64,000 nucleotides of DNA from Bradyrhizobium yuanmingense (GTDB taxonomy: Bacteria; Pseudomonadota; Alphaproteobacteria; Rhizobiales; Xanthobacteraceae). The stretch covers positions 61,990 to 125,989 of the forward strand of contig NZ_JARFML010000024.1 of the NCBI RefSeq assembly GCF_029167105.1, in the 5' to 3' direction. The notes under the pieces were generated by a model. That model saw only the letters and a list, made by a program, of their open reading frames with translations. It had not been told where the DNA came from and ran no database searches. The first letter of the stretch is position 1; every line of letters starts with the position of its first letter. Both the position numbers and the translations under genes were made by a program. Below, piece by piece: positions 26,928 to 36,929 of this stretch.

Positions 26928-27867
26928 GCGGCCGGCCCCGCCTTGATCGTCGTGGTGCGCGCGCCGGACTTGCTCACCTGCATGCCCGCATGCAGGAACA
27001 GCAAGAGCTCGGCGGCGGAACGGTCGGTCGCGTGCGTCGTGAACAGCCAGTCGAGCTTGTTGGTCTCGGCGCGGATCTGGTCGCGGTGCAGCGCGAGGCG
27101 CGCGGTGTAGTCCTGCGCCCAGCTCTCGGCGCGGCCGGCGGTGATCACGCCGAAGCCTTCGGGCTCGACGAACTCGACGCGGCCGGAATAGGGGAACGAT
27201 TCCTCGGCGGGATCGACCACCTGCACCATCGTGCCGTGCGCGCCGGAGCTGGAGAGCCCCGCGAGCGTCGTCCTGATCTCGGCGATCGGGGACCAGAAAT
27301 CCGACAGCACGATGATCTCGGCCAGCGCGGCCGGAACGAAGGATGGCGGCAGGCTCAGTCGGTCGGCATCGTCATGCAGCATCGCCTGCGCCATCCTGTC
27401 GATGACGCTGCGGCTTGCGGTCGGTGCCATCAGCCCGGGAATGCCGACGCGCTCGCCGCCGGCGACGAGCAGCTCGGCCAGTGCAAAGGCGACGATCAGC
27501 GTCCGCTCGAGCTTGGACTCGCGCGCGGTCTTCGAGGCGAACGCCATCGAGGGCGAGCGGTCCGGCCAGATCCAGACCGTGTGCGAGGCTTCCCATTCCA
27601 GCTCGCGCACGTACAGATGGTCGTCGCGCGCCGAGCGGCGCCAGTCGACGTTCTGCGACGGTTCGCCCGAGACGAAGCGGCGGTACTGCCAGAAGTTTTC
27701 GCCCGAGCCGGCGCGGCGCCGTCCATGCAGGCCGTGGATGACGTTGGCGGCGATGCGGCGGGCCTCGAGCACCAGGCGCGGCAACGAAGCGGCGAGCGTG
27801 CGGCTTTCGCCATCGGCACGTCGGATCGCCAGGATCTCCTTCGCCGCCCGCCCGTTCTCCCCTGCCA

Positions 27868-27868
<1 letters not shown>
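26924..27868 (-). CDS. DUF58 protein (VWA-like partner of MoxR)
   Basis: 314 residues. The family signature is at 55-82: SGENFWQYRRFVSGEP followed by VDWRRSAR. A VWA-like fold follows, with VWIWPDRSPSM as the metal-ion-dependent adhesion motif (DxSxS-like). DUF58 proteins are encoded beside MoxR ATPases and are probably their substrates or adaptors. The ATG at 27868 overlaps the moxR stop by one base; a TTG one codon upstream is unlikely. Confidence 0.85.
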
Positions 27869-28866
<998 letters not shown>

Positions 28867-29132
28867 TCGCTTGCTCCTTCAGCCTGCCACGCGGCTTGCT
28901 TGCATCGTCAGCCTGTCACGTCAGGTCATCACGCCAGATCATGGGCCCCATGCTAGACTTGCAGGAAGGCCATGTATTCGTTGAATTAACCTATCCCCAC
29001 CTTATCGGCTTCGGGTTATGTACGGCATCACGAAGTGGCGACCTCCACACCGGACTTTTCCGGATGGAACCGCGCGCCTAAGTACAACGTAGACCTGCAC
29101 CAATCGTGCCAATCACAAAGTCAGGGCAAACC

Positions 29133-29744
29133 ATGGCGAACCAAGGGCAGAGCGCCGATCGCGGTCTCGAGGGGCTGACGGCCGCCGCCAAAAGCGCTGC
29201 CAGTGCCGAAGGCGCCAAAAAGGGCCTGCCTCCGGTGCATCTGTGGAATCCGCCGTTTTGCGGCGATCTCGACATCCGAATCGCCTCCGATGGTACTTGG
29301 TTCTACATGGGGACGCCAATCGGGCGTCCCGCCTTGGTGCGGCTGTTTTCGACCATCCTCAAGCGCGAGGGCGACAAGCATTTCCTGGTCACGCCGGTGG
29401 AGAAGGTCGGCATCCGCGTCGACGATGCGCCGTTCATGGCGGTCGAGATGCAGAAGGACGGCGAGGGCAGCCATCGCGTGCTGCGCTTCCGCACCAATGT
29501 CGACGATTGGGTCACCTGCGACGCGGCGCACCGGTTGCGTTTCGAGCAGGCGGAGGATGGCGGGCTGACGCCCTATCTGCACGTTCGCGCCGACCTCTGG
29601 GCCAAGGTGACGCGCGCGCTCTATTACGATCTGGTTGACATGGGCGAGGAGCGGATGGTCGATGGCCAGCCGATGTTCGGTGTCGAGTCGGCCGGCGAGT
29701 TCTTCGCCATGGCCGATGCGGAGCAGGTGAGGGCGGCGCTTTGA
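29133..29744 (+). CDS. DUF1285 protein
   Basis: 203 residues. The core reads PPVHLWNPPFCGDLDIRI, DGTWFYMGTPIGRPALVRL, FLVTPVEKVGIRVDDAPFM and FRTNVDDWVTCDAAHRLRF, which is DUF1285, a conserved proteobacterial protein without a known activity. The N-terminus (about 30 residues) is polar and variable. The ATG at 29133 fits; an upstream in-frame start at 29106 would add nine residues with no ribosome site. The stop overlaps the start of the next gene by 4 bp. Confidence 0.8.
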   Translation: MANQGQSADRGLEGLTAAAKSAASAEGAKKGLPPVHLWNPPFCGDLDIRIASDGTWFYMGTPIGRPALVRLFSTILKREGDKHFLVTPVEKVGIRVDDAPFMAVEMQKDGEGSHRVLRFRTNVDDWVTCDAAHRLRFEQAEDGGLTPYLHVRADLWAKVTRALYYDLVDMGEERMVDGQPMFGVESAGEFFAMADAEQVRAAL

Positions 29745-30418
29745 ATTTGAACAACCCTATCCTGACGAACGAGCCGGTCGCGCTTGGCGCTGCGGATTTC
29801 TTCGCCCGCTCCAGGGCGCGGCTGGGCTTCGACGTGCCGCCCGGCCTCTATGATCCCAACATCATCCCCGCCTCGGGCGATCCCGGCACCGACAAGATGC
29901 TCGAGATCATCGCGCGCGAGCAGCCGGTGCGCCCGGCCGCGGTCCTGATCGCGGTGGTCGATCATCCCGAGCCCACCATCCTCCTGACGCAACGCTCGGC
30001 GCATCTCAACGACCATGCCGGCCAGATCGCCTTTCCCGGCGGCAAGATCGACGCGACCGATGCCTCGCCGCTGGATGCGGCGCTGCGCGAGGCGGAGGAG
30101 GAGGTCGGGCTGTCACGCGACTTCGTCGAGCCGCTCGGCTATCTCGATCTCTACGGCACCGCCTTCGGCTTCCGTATCCTGCCGACGGTCGCGAAGGTCA
30201 GGCCGGGCTTTTCGCTCAGCATCAACCATTCCGAGGTTGATGATGCCTTCGAGGTGCCGCTATCCTTCCTGATGAATCCGGTGAACCACCAGGTGCACAG
30301 CAAGGAATTCCGCGGCACGCCGCGATCCTATTACGCGATGCCGTTCGCGGAACGCTACATCTGGGGGGCGACGGCAGGCATGCTGCGTGTGCTGTATGAG
30401 CGGATCTATTCGTCATGA
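29741..30418 (+). CDS. Nudix hydrolase, CoA-pyrophosphatase type
   Basis: 225 residues. The CoA-specific signature LLTQRSAHLNDHAGQIAFPG precedes the Nudix box GGKIDATDASPLDAALREA, continuing EEEVGLS. This is the family of CoA diphosphatases (NudL/YeaB) that cleave CoA to phosphopantetheine and ADP. It starts with TTG at 29741, four bases inside the DUF1285 stop, and its end overlaps the next gene by 4 bp, so it sits in a coupled operon. Confidence 0.87.
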   Translation: MNLNNPILTNEPVALGAADFFARSRARLGFDVPPGLYDPNIIPASGDPGTDKMLEIIAREQPVRPAAVLIAVVDHPEPTILLTQRSAHLNDHAGQIAFPGGKIDATDASPLDAALREAEEEVGLSRDFVEPLGYLDLYGTAFGFRILPTVAKVRPGFSLSINHSEVDDAFEVPLSFLMNPVNHQVHSKEFRGTPRSYYAMPFAERYIWGATAGMLRVLYERIYSS

Positions 30419-30678
30419 TCCGGACGGTTCTGACCGAGATCGGAATCTTCCTCATCCCCTTTGCCGTCTATGCGCTGTTCCTGGCGGCGACGCGGTCCGG
30501 CGTGTTCGCACGCTCCTCATGGCCGGTCGCGATCGTCGCGCGTCTTGCGCTGGTGGCGATCGTGCTGGTCATCGCCGGCCTCATCGGCTTGGCGGAATTC
30601 TCCGGCGCGCCGCCGGATTCGACCTACGTCCCCGCCCATATCGAGGACGGCAAGCTCGTGCCGGGCACGGAAAAATAG
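30415..30678 (+). CDS. DUF6111-like small membrane protein
   Basis: 87 residues with two helices (IFLIPFAVYALFLAATRSGV and LALVAIVLVIAGLIGLAEF) and a short cytoplasmic end containing PPDSTYVPAHIEDGKLVPG, which is a feature of the rhizobial DUF6111 family. It starts with an ATG at 30415 that overlaps the Nudix stop. Function unknown. Confidence 0.75.
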   Translation: MIRTVLTEIGIFLIPFAVYALFLAATRSGVFARSSWPVAIVARLALVAIVLVIAGLIGLAEFSGAPPDSTYVPAHIEDGKLVPGTEK

Positions 30679-30688
30679 GGGCGGGCCG

Positions 30689-31945
30689 ATGAGCGCGGAG
30701 CCTTTACTCGCCGATGCGCCCTGGCTGACCGCAGGCGGGACCGCGCGCGTCCTGGCGCTGCTCGGCACCGATGGCGAGGAGGCGCGGGTGGTCGGCGGCG
30801 CCGTGCGCAACGCGCTGCTCGGTCTCGCGCCGGGTGACATCGACATCGCGACCACGGCGCTGCCGGACGAGGTGATACGGCGGGCCAAGGCTGCCGGCAT
30901 CAGGAGCGTGCCGACCGGCATCGACCACGGCACGGTCACGCTGGTGATCGACGCCCACCCCTATGAAGTCACGACGCTGCGCGAGGACACCGAGACCTTC
31001 GGCCGCAAGGCCAAGGTCGCGTTCGGCCGCGACTGGGTCAAGGATGCCGAGCGGCGCGACTTCACCATGAACGGCCTGTCGGTCGATGCACGCGGTGTGG
31101 TCTACGACTATGTCGGCGGCATCAACGACGCCAAAGCGCAGCGCGTGCGCTTCATCGGCGATCCCGACCAGCGCATCGCCGAGGATTATCTGCGCATCCT
31201 GCGCTTCTTCCGCATCCATGCCGCCTTCGGTGCCGGCGAGCCCGACCGCGACGGCTATCTCGCCTGCATCCGCCGACGCGCGGGCCTGGCCGGCCTGTCG
31301 GCCGAGCGGGTGCGCATGGAGATGCTCAAGCTGCTGGTCGCCGGTGGTGCGGCTGCGGCCGTGCGAGCCATGGCCGAGGGCGGATTGCTGCAGGCCTTGA
31401 CCGGCGGCGTCGTCTATACCGGTCCCCTGGACACGATGATCGCAATCGAACGCGAGCTCGGCCTCAGCCCCAGCAGCACGCGGCGCCTTGCCGCGCTCGC
31501 GGTCGCCGTCACCGAAGACGCCAAGCGCCTCGCTGCGCGCCTGCGGCTCTCCAATGCCGAGGCCAAGGCGCTGGATTCGATGGGGCACCGCTGGTGGCGC
31601 TTCGCCACCAAGGACGAAGCCAGGGCACGGCGCTTGCTGTACCGGCTCGGGCCCGAGCGTTATCACGACCGCGTATTGCTGGGCTGGGCACGCGCCGCCG
31701 CTGACGTGCATTCGCCGCGCTGGCGCGCGCTCGCCGAGCTGCCGCAGCGCTGGACCGCACCGAAATTTCCGCTGAAGGCCGCCGATTTCATCGCCCGCGG
31801 TCTCGCCGAAGGACCTGCGCTCGGCCATGTGCTGGCGCTCGCCGAAGACGCTTGGCTCGCGGCGGATTTCCCGCTGGAAGAAGCCGCGCTCGCCGCGCTC
31901 GCCGATCAAGCCGTGGCCCGCATCAGAGGCGACCAGAAAGATTGA
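30689..31945 (+). CDS. cca: CCA-adding enzyme / tRNA nucleotidyltransferase
   Basis: 418 residues. The poly(A) polymerase head domain has VVGGAVRN (34-41), GDIDIAT (49-55, the D-x-D metal site) and RRDFTMNGL, with the RNA-binding region after that. In the GGxVRD motif the last aspartate is Asn here, a variant I note but do not treat as inactivating. It repairs the 3' CCA of tRNAs. It starts with an ATG at 30689, eleven bases after DUF6111, and its stop overlaps the next start by 3 bp. Confidence 0.92.
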   Translation: MSAEPLLADAPWLTAGGTARVLALLGTDGEEARVVGGAVRNALLGLAPGDIDIATTALPDEVIRRAKAAGIRSVPTGIDHGTVTLVIDAHPYEVTTLREDTETFGRKAKVAFGRDWVKDAERRDFTMNGLSVDARGVVYDYVGGINDAKAQRVRFIGDPDQRIAEDYLRILRFFRIHAAFGAGEPDRDGYLACIRRRAGLAGLSAERVRMEMLKLLVAGGAAAAVRAMAEGGLLQALTGGVVYTGPLDTMIAIERELGLSPSSTRRLAALAVAVTEDAKRLAARLRLSNAEAKALDSMGHRWWRFATKDEARARRLLYRLGPERYHDRVLLGWARAAADVHSPRWRALAELPQRWTAPKFPLKAADFIARGLAEGPALGHVLALAEDAWLAADFPLEEAALAALADQAVARIRGDQKD

Positions 31946-32712
31946 CCATCGTCTCAGGCTTCGCCGATATCTCGCTTCTGCAGCTTCTGCTGGTCGCAGC
32001 GATGGCGTTGTTTGCATCGATCATCGGTGGTCTCGCCGGCTACGGCACCGGTGCGCTGATGCCCTTGGTGCTGGTGCCGCTGGTCGGGGCCGAGCCCGTC
32101 GTGCCGATCATCGCGATCTCCGCGATGCTGACCAATGCGAGCCGCGCGCTTGCCTATGTCCGCCATGCCGACCGCCGCCGCGTGCTGATCGTGCTGGCCT
32201 GCGCCGCGCTGACCACCGCACTCGGCGCCTACGGCTATACGCGCCTCACCAATGCCGGCGCCGCGCTCGTGATCGGCACCATGCTGATCCTGAGCGTGCC
32301 GTTGCGCCGCGTGCTCCGCCGCCGCGATGTCAGGATCGGCGACGCCGGGCTTGCCGCCGGCTCGGTCGGCTATGGCGTCCTGGTCGGCGGCACCTCGGGC
32401 TCCGGCGTGATCCTGCTCTCGCTGTTGATGGCCGCAGGGCTCGAAGGCGCCGCCGTGATTGCGACCGACGCGATGATCTCGCTCGGGACCGGCCTGATCA
32501 AGATCTCGGTATTCGGCCTAGCCGGCGCCGTCACCGCGCAGGTGCTCGCCTTGGCGCTGCTGATCGGCGGCATGGCCGTGCCCGGCGCGTTCCTGGCCAG
32601 GGCTTTCGTCGAACGGATGCCGTTGCAGATTCACGCGGCGATTCTCGATGCTGCCGTGATCACCGGCGGGCTGGTGATGATCTCGGCAGCGGCGAGGCAG
32701 CTGATGGTCTAG
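31942..32712 (+). CDS. TauE/SafE-family permease
   Basis: 256 residues with seven to eight membrane helices. The half-repeat glycine motifs GGLAGYGTGALMPLVLVPL and VGGTSGSGVILLSLLMAAGL are characteristic of TauE/SafE. The TTG at 31942 overlaps the cca stop; there is no good ATG nearby, the next being at 32002 within helix 1. The substrate is unknown. It is a paralogue of the gene at 17553. Confidence 0.75.
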   Translation: MTIVSGFADISLLQLLLVAAMALFASIIGGLAGYGTGALMPLVLVPLVGAEPVVPIIAISAMLTNASRALAYVRHADRRRVLIVLACAALTTALGAYGYTRLTNAGAALVIGTMLILSVPLRRVLRRRDVRIGDAGLAAGSVGYGVLVGGTSGSGVILLSLLMAAGLEGAAVIATDAMISLGTGLIKISVFGLAGAVTAQVLALALLIGGMAVPGAFLARAFVERMPLQIHAAILDAAVITGGLVMISAAARQLMV

Positions 32713-32900
32713 CGCCGCCGGCTGAAATGGCGTTCTTGGCGTCTGAGGAGTACCTGATGTCGCTACAATCTGGACCGCGTCGCGTCAGGCGAACTTCGCG
32801 CGCGTGAACCGTGTTCCGCAGCTCCACGCTGTGTCTCCGCCGCTACAGCCAAGACGTTGGATCACGTCTAACAATCGACTTGTAATACAATAATTGGCGC

Positions 32901-32912
32901 ATGACCGGTCAT
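32901..32912. promoter_or_regulatory. Perfect 12-bp palindrome upstream of the porin gene
   Basis: ATGACCGGTCAT lies 69 bp upstream of the porin ATG. It may be a regulatory site. No known regulator can be matched to it. Confidence 0.25.
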
Positions 32913-32980
32913 AGGCGGTTCTACCGGTGCTCGCGCGGCGAGGCCCTGCCTTGTCACGGCGCACAACATTGAGGGAAGTT

Positions 32981-33811
32981 ATGAAGTCCATCGTCTCTGC
33001 TGCCCTTCTGGCCTCGGCGCTGTGTCTGTCCCAGGGCGCCTTCGCGGCCGATCTCGGCAGGGCTTACACCAAGGCGCCGCCCGCGCCGGTCGCATTCAGC
33101 TGGACCGGTTTCTACGCCGGCGTGCATGGCGGTTATGGCTGGAGCGATCCGACCGCGACCTTTGATCCGGGCGCGCTCGCAACCGGGACGGTGCCCGGCT
33201 ATGTCGTCACGGGCGGGACTGGGCCGTTCACCCTGGATGTGAGCCCCAAGGGCGGATTCGGCGGCGGCCAAATCGGCTATAACTGGCAGTCCGGCACGTT
33301 CGTGTACGGTCTGGAAGCGGATGTCAGCGGCGCAGCCATCAGGGAGACGGCGAGCCGCCCCTTCAGCGTCACCGGAACGATCGGCGGCGACAATGGCGCC
33401 TTCACCGGCGTATTCAATCTCAAGCAGGAAATCGATGTCTTCGGCACGGTCCGCGGACGTCTCGGATACGCGGCGAACAATGTGCTGATCTACGGTACCG
33501 GTGGCTTCGCCTGGGGCCACGTCAAGAACAGCATCTTCACCTCCAATCTCGCCACGCCGAACATCGCCAATTTCAACGGCTTCTTCCCGGCCCTGACGCG
33601 AAGCGCGTCCTCGTCGGAGGTCCAGGTGGGCTTCTCCGCGGGTGGCGGCGTTGAATGGGCTTTCGACCCGCGCTGGACGTTCAAGGCCGAGTACATCTAC
33701 ATCAATCTCGGAAAGTCGAACGGCAATGCTCTTGCATTCCCCGGAGCGTCGTTCACGGATACCGAGGTTCAGCTTCATACAGCCAAGGGCGGCATCAACT
33801 ATCGGTTCTGA
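32981..33811 (+). CDS. Omp25/Omp31-like outer-membrane beta-barrel protein
   Basis: 276 residues. A signal peptide (MKSIVSAALLASALCLSQGAFA) precedes the family start ADLGRAYTKAPPAPVAFSWT and GFYAGVHGGYGWSD, the usual beginning of the Omp25/Bop family. The eight-strand barrel ends with GGINYRF, where the final Phe is the OMP assembly signal. AGGGA upstream decides the ATG at 32981. These small porin-like proteins contribute to envelope integrity. A hairpin follows the gene. Confidence 0.9.
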   Translation: MKSIVSAALLASALCLSQGAFAADLGRAYTKAPPAPVAFSWTGFYAGVHGGYGWSDPTATFDPGALATGTVPGYVVTGGTGPFTLDVSPKGGFGGGQIGYNWQSGTFVYGLEADVSGAAIRETASRPFSVTGTIGGDNGAFTGVFNLKQEIDVFGTVRGRLGYAANNVLIYGTGGFAWGHVKNSIFTSNLATPNIANFNGFFPALTRSASSSEVQVGFSAGGGVEWAFDPRWTFKAEYIYINLGKSNGNALAFPGASFTDTEVQLHTAKGGINYRF

Positions 33812-33832
33812 TCCGATCGGCATCAGCTCGCA

Positions 33833-33860
33833 GGAGGGTTTCGCCGTCGCGAAACCCTCC
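33833..33860 (+). terminator. Hairpin after the Omp25-like gene
   Basis: GGAGGGTTTCG (33833-33843) pairs with CGAAACCCTCC (33850-33860), an 11-bp perfect stem extendable to 12 with a CGTC loop. There is no T-run. A second hairpin (GCTCACCG / CGGTGAGC) is at 33883-33904. Together they probably end the porin transcript. Confidence 0.55.
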
Positions 33861-33993
33861 GCCTCGATCCATGTCGTCATTTGCTCACCGCCGGTGCGGT
33901 GAGCAGCATCGTCAGCCGACAATCCGGCCAGCTCTCAGGCAATGCCGTCATCGCAAGCCCTCATTGCCATTGACAGCGCTATGCAGCAGCCCG

Positions 33994-34206
33994 TCAGGGC
34001 GCGCGAACATCAAGTCTCGTTATCGCCCCCCGCTGCACAAGCTGACTGAAATAATCGACTTCCCGAGCGTACGCGTGACCGACCGATTCCTCATAACCGT
34101 TGGTCCGGAACTCGTTGATGCGAACGACTCGATCGCACCTGTCAATCAATGGTCCAAGCTTCATTTTGAGCGGACCACCGCCATTTCCGACAATCGCGAT
34201 CCTCAT
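33994..34206 (-). pseudogene. Truncated sialyltransferase-like (GT29-like) fragment
   Basis: The frame encodes 70 residues beginning MRIAIVGNGGGPLKMKLGPL and continuing DRCDRVVRINEFRTNGYEES. The IVGNG start and the D-x-VVRIN region match the N-terminus of bacterial family 29 glycosyltransferases. A full enzyme has about 250-300 residues; here the frame ends after about 55 related residues and I do not see the rest in any frame downstream. It is probably a decayed or truncated gene. A short functional protein is less likely. Confidence 0.4.
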
Positions 34207-34319
34207 CCATGGTGCTCCTTGAAGGCGTCATATGAAGCTCCCAAAGCACGTCGTGCTATCCCTTCCAGGAGCATAACCCGTCACCATATGAGCTGGAAGT
34301 TTTCACCTGAGGAAACGCG

Positions 34320-34673
34320 ATGAAGGCACCCGCAAATCTCGCCGAGAAGCTCGCAACGTTTGTCGATCGCTTCTCCCCGCGCACGGTGGCGACCTATAAC
34401 GATAACGACATCATGGTGGCCAAGCTCGAGGGGCCGTTTCATTGGCACAAGCACGAGGACACGGACGACTTTTTTCTCGTGCTCAGCGGGACGCTGGACA
34501 TCGAGCTGCGGGACCGCACCGTCACCCTCAACCCCGGCGAGGTTTTTGTCGTGCCGAAGGGCGTTGAGCACCGGCCGGTGGCGCGTGGGGAAGTGCACAT
34601 CCTCTTGATCGAACCGACGGGGACGCCGAATTCCGGCGACAAAGCCACGGCGGCGCCTCGTATCCTCGTCTGA
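34320..34673 (+). CDS. Cupin-domain protein
   Basis: 117 residues, a single conserved cupin barrel. The first cupin motif is HWHKHEDTDDFFLVLSG (the metal ligands H, H, E, or D) and the second is EVFVVPKGVEHRPVA. This looks like small single-domain cupins of the YP_-type, with no assigned substrate. The ATG at 34320 is preceded by GAGGAAACGCG. It may bind a metal. It stands alone. Confidence 0.85.
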   Translation: MKAPANLAEKLATFVDRFSPRTVATYNDNDIMVAKLEGPFHWHKHEDTDDFFLVLSGTLDIELRDRTVTLNPGEVFVVPKGVEHRPVARGEVHILLIEPTGTPNSGDKATAAPRILV

Positions 34674-34888
34674 TCAACCCGCGCCCGTCATCAGGGCCGC
34701 GGTGAGGCCCTCGACGCACGGCGCCTTCACCGTCGAGCCATTGGCGGCGAGCTTGGCTTGCGAAATCCATCGCTTGCGCTTCTGCGACATCCAGCGATGT
34801 CCGCTATCGCCCTGTGTTGAAAGGGAAGCGGACATCGGGCGCGCCGGAGCCGAACTCGGCTCGCACGAGAATGCAGTCGGAGAAGTGC

Positions 34889-35083
34889 CTATTCCTCGTC
34901 ATCGTCTTCGTCTTCGTCGTCCTCCTCCACCTGCACGAGCACGGCGAGCGGCAGCGTCTCGCGGAACAGGTCGCCTTCCATGCCCATCCACAGGCACAGC
35001 GCCTCGTTCTCCTTCACCTCCGCGACGGTCAGCGGCTGACCGCCGGATTTCAGCATCACGACATCGCCGGCCTTCAGATCCAT
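34889..35083 (-). CDS. YodC/DUF2158 small protein with acidic tail
   Basis: 64 residues. MDLKAGDVVMLKSGGQPLTV and CLWM match the DUF2158 (YodC) family. The C-terminus is an acidic run (EEDDEDEDDDEE). GAAAGGA six nt before the ATG at 35083 decides this start over an upstream GTG at 35110. Function unknown. Confidence 0.75.
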   Translation of the reverse strand: MDLKAGDVVMLKSGGQPLTVAEVKENEALCLWMGMEGDLFRETLPLAVLVQVEEDDEDEDDDEE

Positions 35084-35185
35084 GGATTGTCCTTTCGGGT
35101 TGATCGACACGGCCGACGCTAACAGGCCGTCATGACAGGCCGATCACGCCGGCTGCGGCGCCGGAAGGTGTCTCCGCGGTACGGC

Positions 35186-36235
35186 TCAGCTGCGCTCGCT
35201 CGTGACCGGCTGGTTCGGCAGGCACTGGTTGCTGAAATAGCCGATGGCATCGCGCGCGAGCGGAACATGGCAGAAGAAGCCGGTGGGGCGGTATCGCACC
35301 CTGATGCGATCCAGCTGCGCCATGGTCAGCGTCATGAACGCGTCCAGCCGGCGGGCCTGAAGCTGCAGCCTGTGCTCATTACTGTCGCGTGGTTTGTCGA
35401 GCTTGCGATCGTTCGGCACGTCGTTGCCGGACGCCGGAGCTTGCAACGCATTCGGCCCGCCGCGGAGCACCTCGAAGCAATGGTGCATCACCAGGACGTG
35501 GTGCTTGGCGCTCCACCAGTTGATGGTCACGACCTTCTGCAACGCATCGATCTCGCCGTCCGCCCGCCTGGCACAGAGGTTGACGTAGGATTTGAGCCCA
35601 TTGGCCGTCGGGTCGTTGCACAATTCGTCGCTGGGGCGTCCGGGATCGGCGCCATTGAAGATCGCGCCTCTGAACTGCGGAAGATTGTCTTCGGAATCGC
35701 AATTGAAATTGTACTTGGTGAGCAGCGTTGCCGTCAGGGGATCCTGGTCGAGCGTGTGCTCCGCGGCCGGATCGCGCCCGAGGTCGCTGGGCCAGTCGAT
35801 GTAGATCTCCGCCTTGCGCGCAAAGATGGCGCCGTTCCGCCGCAGCGACGTGCGCGCCTTCCAATAGTCCGAGAGCGAGCCGAATGTCTTGGAGTCCACC
35901 GGAATCAAAGCGGGGCTTGCCTGCGCCTTCAGCGAGCCGAACTGCTCGCGCAGCATGGTCTCCTGCTGGATCTGCACGTCGGCGAAGGCGTCCGAGATCT
36001 CAAGGAAGGTGTCGGTCGCCTTCTGCATGTCCGCCTTGGCCTGCTCGCCGACCTTCTGCTCATAGGAATTCAGATACTGGAAATATCCGCCCAGGAAGCC
36101 GGTCAGCAGGGTCACGGCCGTCAGTCCCTTGGTGACCGAGAGGCGGCTGTCCCAGGATTGAATTCTCTGCCAGATACCCGCCGCCTTCACCGGGGATCGG
36201 GTGCGCGCTGCCTGCTTCGGAAGGTCCTGCTCCAT
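35186..36235 (-). CDS. Hypothetical single-pass membrane protein
   Basis: 349 residues. One helix (GLTAVTLLTGFLGGYFQYL) follows a short basic N-terminus; a helical region (KADMQKATDTFLEISDAFAD) and a large soluble part with several cysteines (NFNCDSED, DELCNDP, VNLCARR, FFCHVP, NQCLP) suggest a periplasmic domain with disulfides. I do not recognise the family. GGAGG five nt before the ATG at 36235 selects this start over one nine codons upstream. It stands alone between genes of other operons. Confidence 0.6.
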   Translation of the reverse strand: MEQDLPKQAARTRSPVKAAGIWQRIQSWDSRLSVTKGLTAVTLLTGFLGGYFQYLNSYEQKVGEQAKADMQKATDTFLEISDAFADVQIQQETMLREQFGSLKAQASPALIPVDSKTFGSLSDYWKARTSLRRNGAIFARKAEIYIDWPSDLGRDPAAEHTLDQDPLTATLLTKYNFNCDSEDNLPQFRGAIFNGADPGRPSDELCNDPTANGLKSYVNLCARRADGEIDALQKVVTINWWSAKHHVLVMHHCFEVLRGGPNALQAPASGNDVPNDRKLDKPRDSNEHRLQLQARRLDAFMTLTMAQLDRIRVRYRPTGFFCHVPLARDAIGYFSNQCLPNQPVTSERS

Positions 36236-36446
36236 TGTCGCCTCCAACTCACCACGCCCCATGGCACGAGGCTACCGCAATCCCGGATTGCGGCTTGTGA
36301 AGCATTTCACTTCAAGTAAGGCAGGCGGGCTGCCGGATGTCGGGCGGCGGCAGCTCCTCGTGCGAACGGAGAGGGTGTCTGGACCACTTCCCACGCGATG
36401 CGAGCGTCGCCTTGAATTCGCGGTCGGCTTCGCCTAGTTTTTCGGC

Positions 36447-36878
36447 GTGCCGCACGATATCCTCCGCCATCTTCGTCAACTCGCCAGAACGGCCATGTTC
36501 GTGGCGATATCTGCGTTTGTGCTTCAGGCGGCCCTGATTTCGGTCTCGCAGGTGAAGGCGGCTGTTGGCGCCATGCCGATGCCGTCCGTCACGCTCAGCG
36601 GTTCCCTGCATTTCCACGATCAATTGGCAGGCCACGTGCATTCCCACGCCGGCGACGACGCGGAAGGCCACGTCCATGACGGGCCGGATCACGACGAGGA
36701 CGGCGCTTCCGGCGTGGCCTGGGACATGTTTGGCACCTCGATCGCATCAGCGCAGGTCATTCACCTGCTTAGCGTCTTCGAAGTGCTCGGCGCCATGGAC
36801 CTGCCGCTCGCGCGGGCCATTGTCGGGGTGCGCCCCGACGGACTCGTCCGGCCACCAAGTACCTTCAGCATCGCGTAG
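36447..36878 (+). CDS. His-rich small secreted protein, first gene of metal efflux operon
   Basis: About 143 residues. A signal-like N-terminus (RTAMFVAISAFVLQAALISV) precedes a region with many His residues: HFHDQLAGHVHSHAGDDAEG and HVHDGPDHDEDG. The His/Asp density suggests metal binding or storage. The GTG at 36447 keeps the charged N-region of the signal; an ATG at 36495 is the alternative. No classic ribosome site supports either. The RND adaptor follows 51 bp later. Confidence 0.6.
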   Translation: MPHDILRHLRQLARTAMFVAISAFVLQAALISVSQVKAAVGAMPMPSVTLSGSLHFHDQLAGHVHSHAGDDAEGHVHDGPDHDEDGASGVAWDMFGTSIASAQVIHLLSVFEVLGAMDLPLARAIVGVRPDGLVRPPSTFSIA

Positions 36879-36929
36879 TCCCGGCGGCGCTTCGGCCGCC
36901 GCCTTTTCGCATGTCTGAAGGATCTTTCG

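Noticed and set aside
25290..27110. A 606-codon plus-strand frame opposite the DUF4159 gene
   Set aside because: No domain is visible and the opposite strand has a coupled operon with overlapping starts.
33994..34206. The fragment as a functional small regulator
   Set aside because: Its similarity is to an enzyme N-terminus, so a truncated gene explains it better.
34674..34888. A gene between the cupin and the YodC gene
   Set aside because: A short minus-strand frame overlaps the cupin and lacks a ribosome site or known motif.
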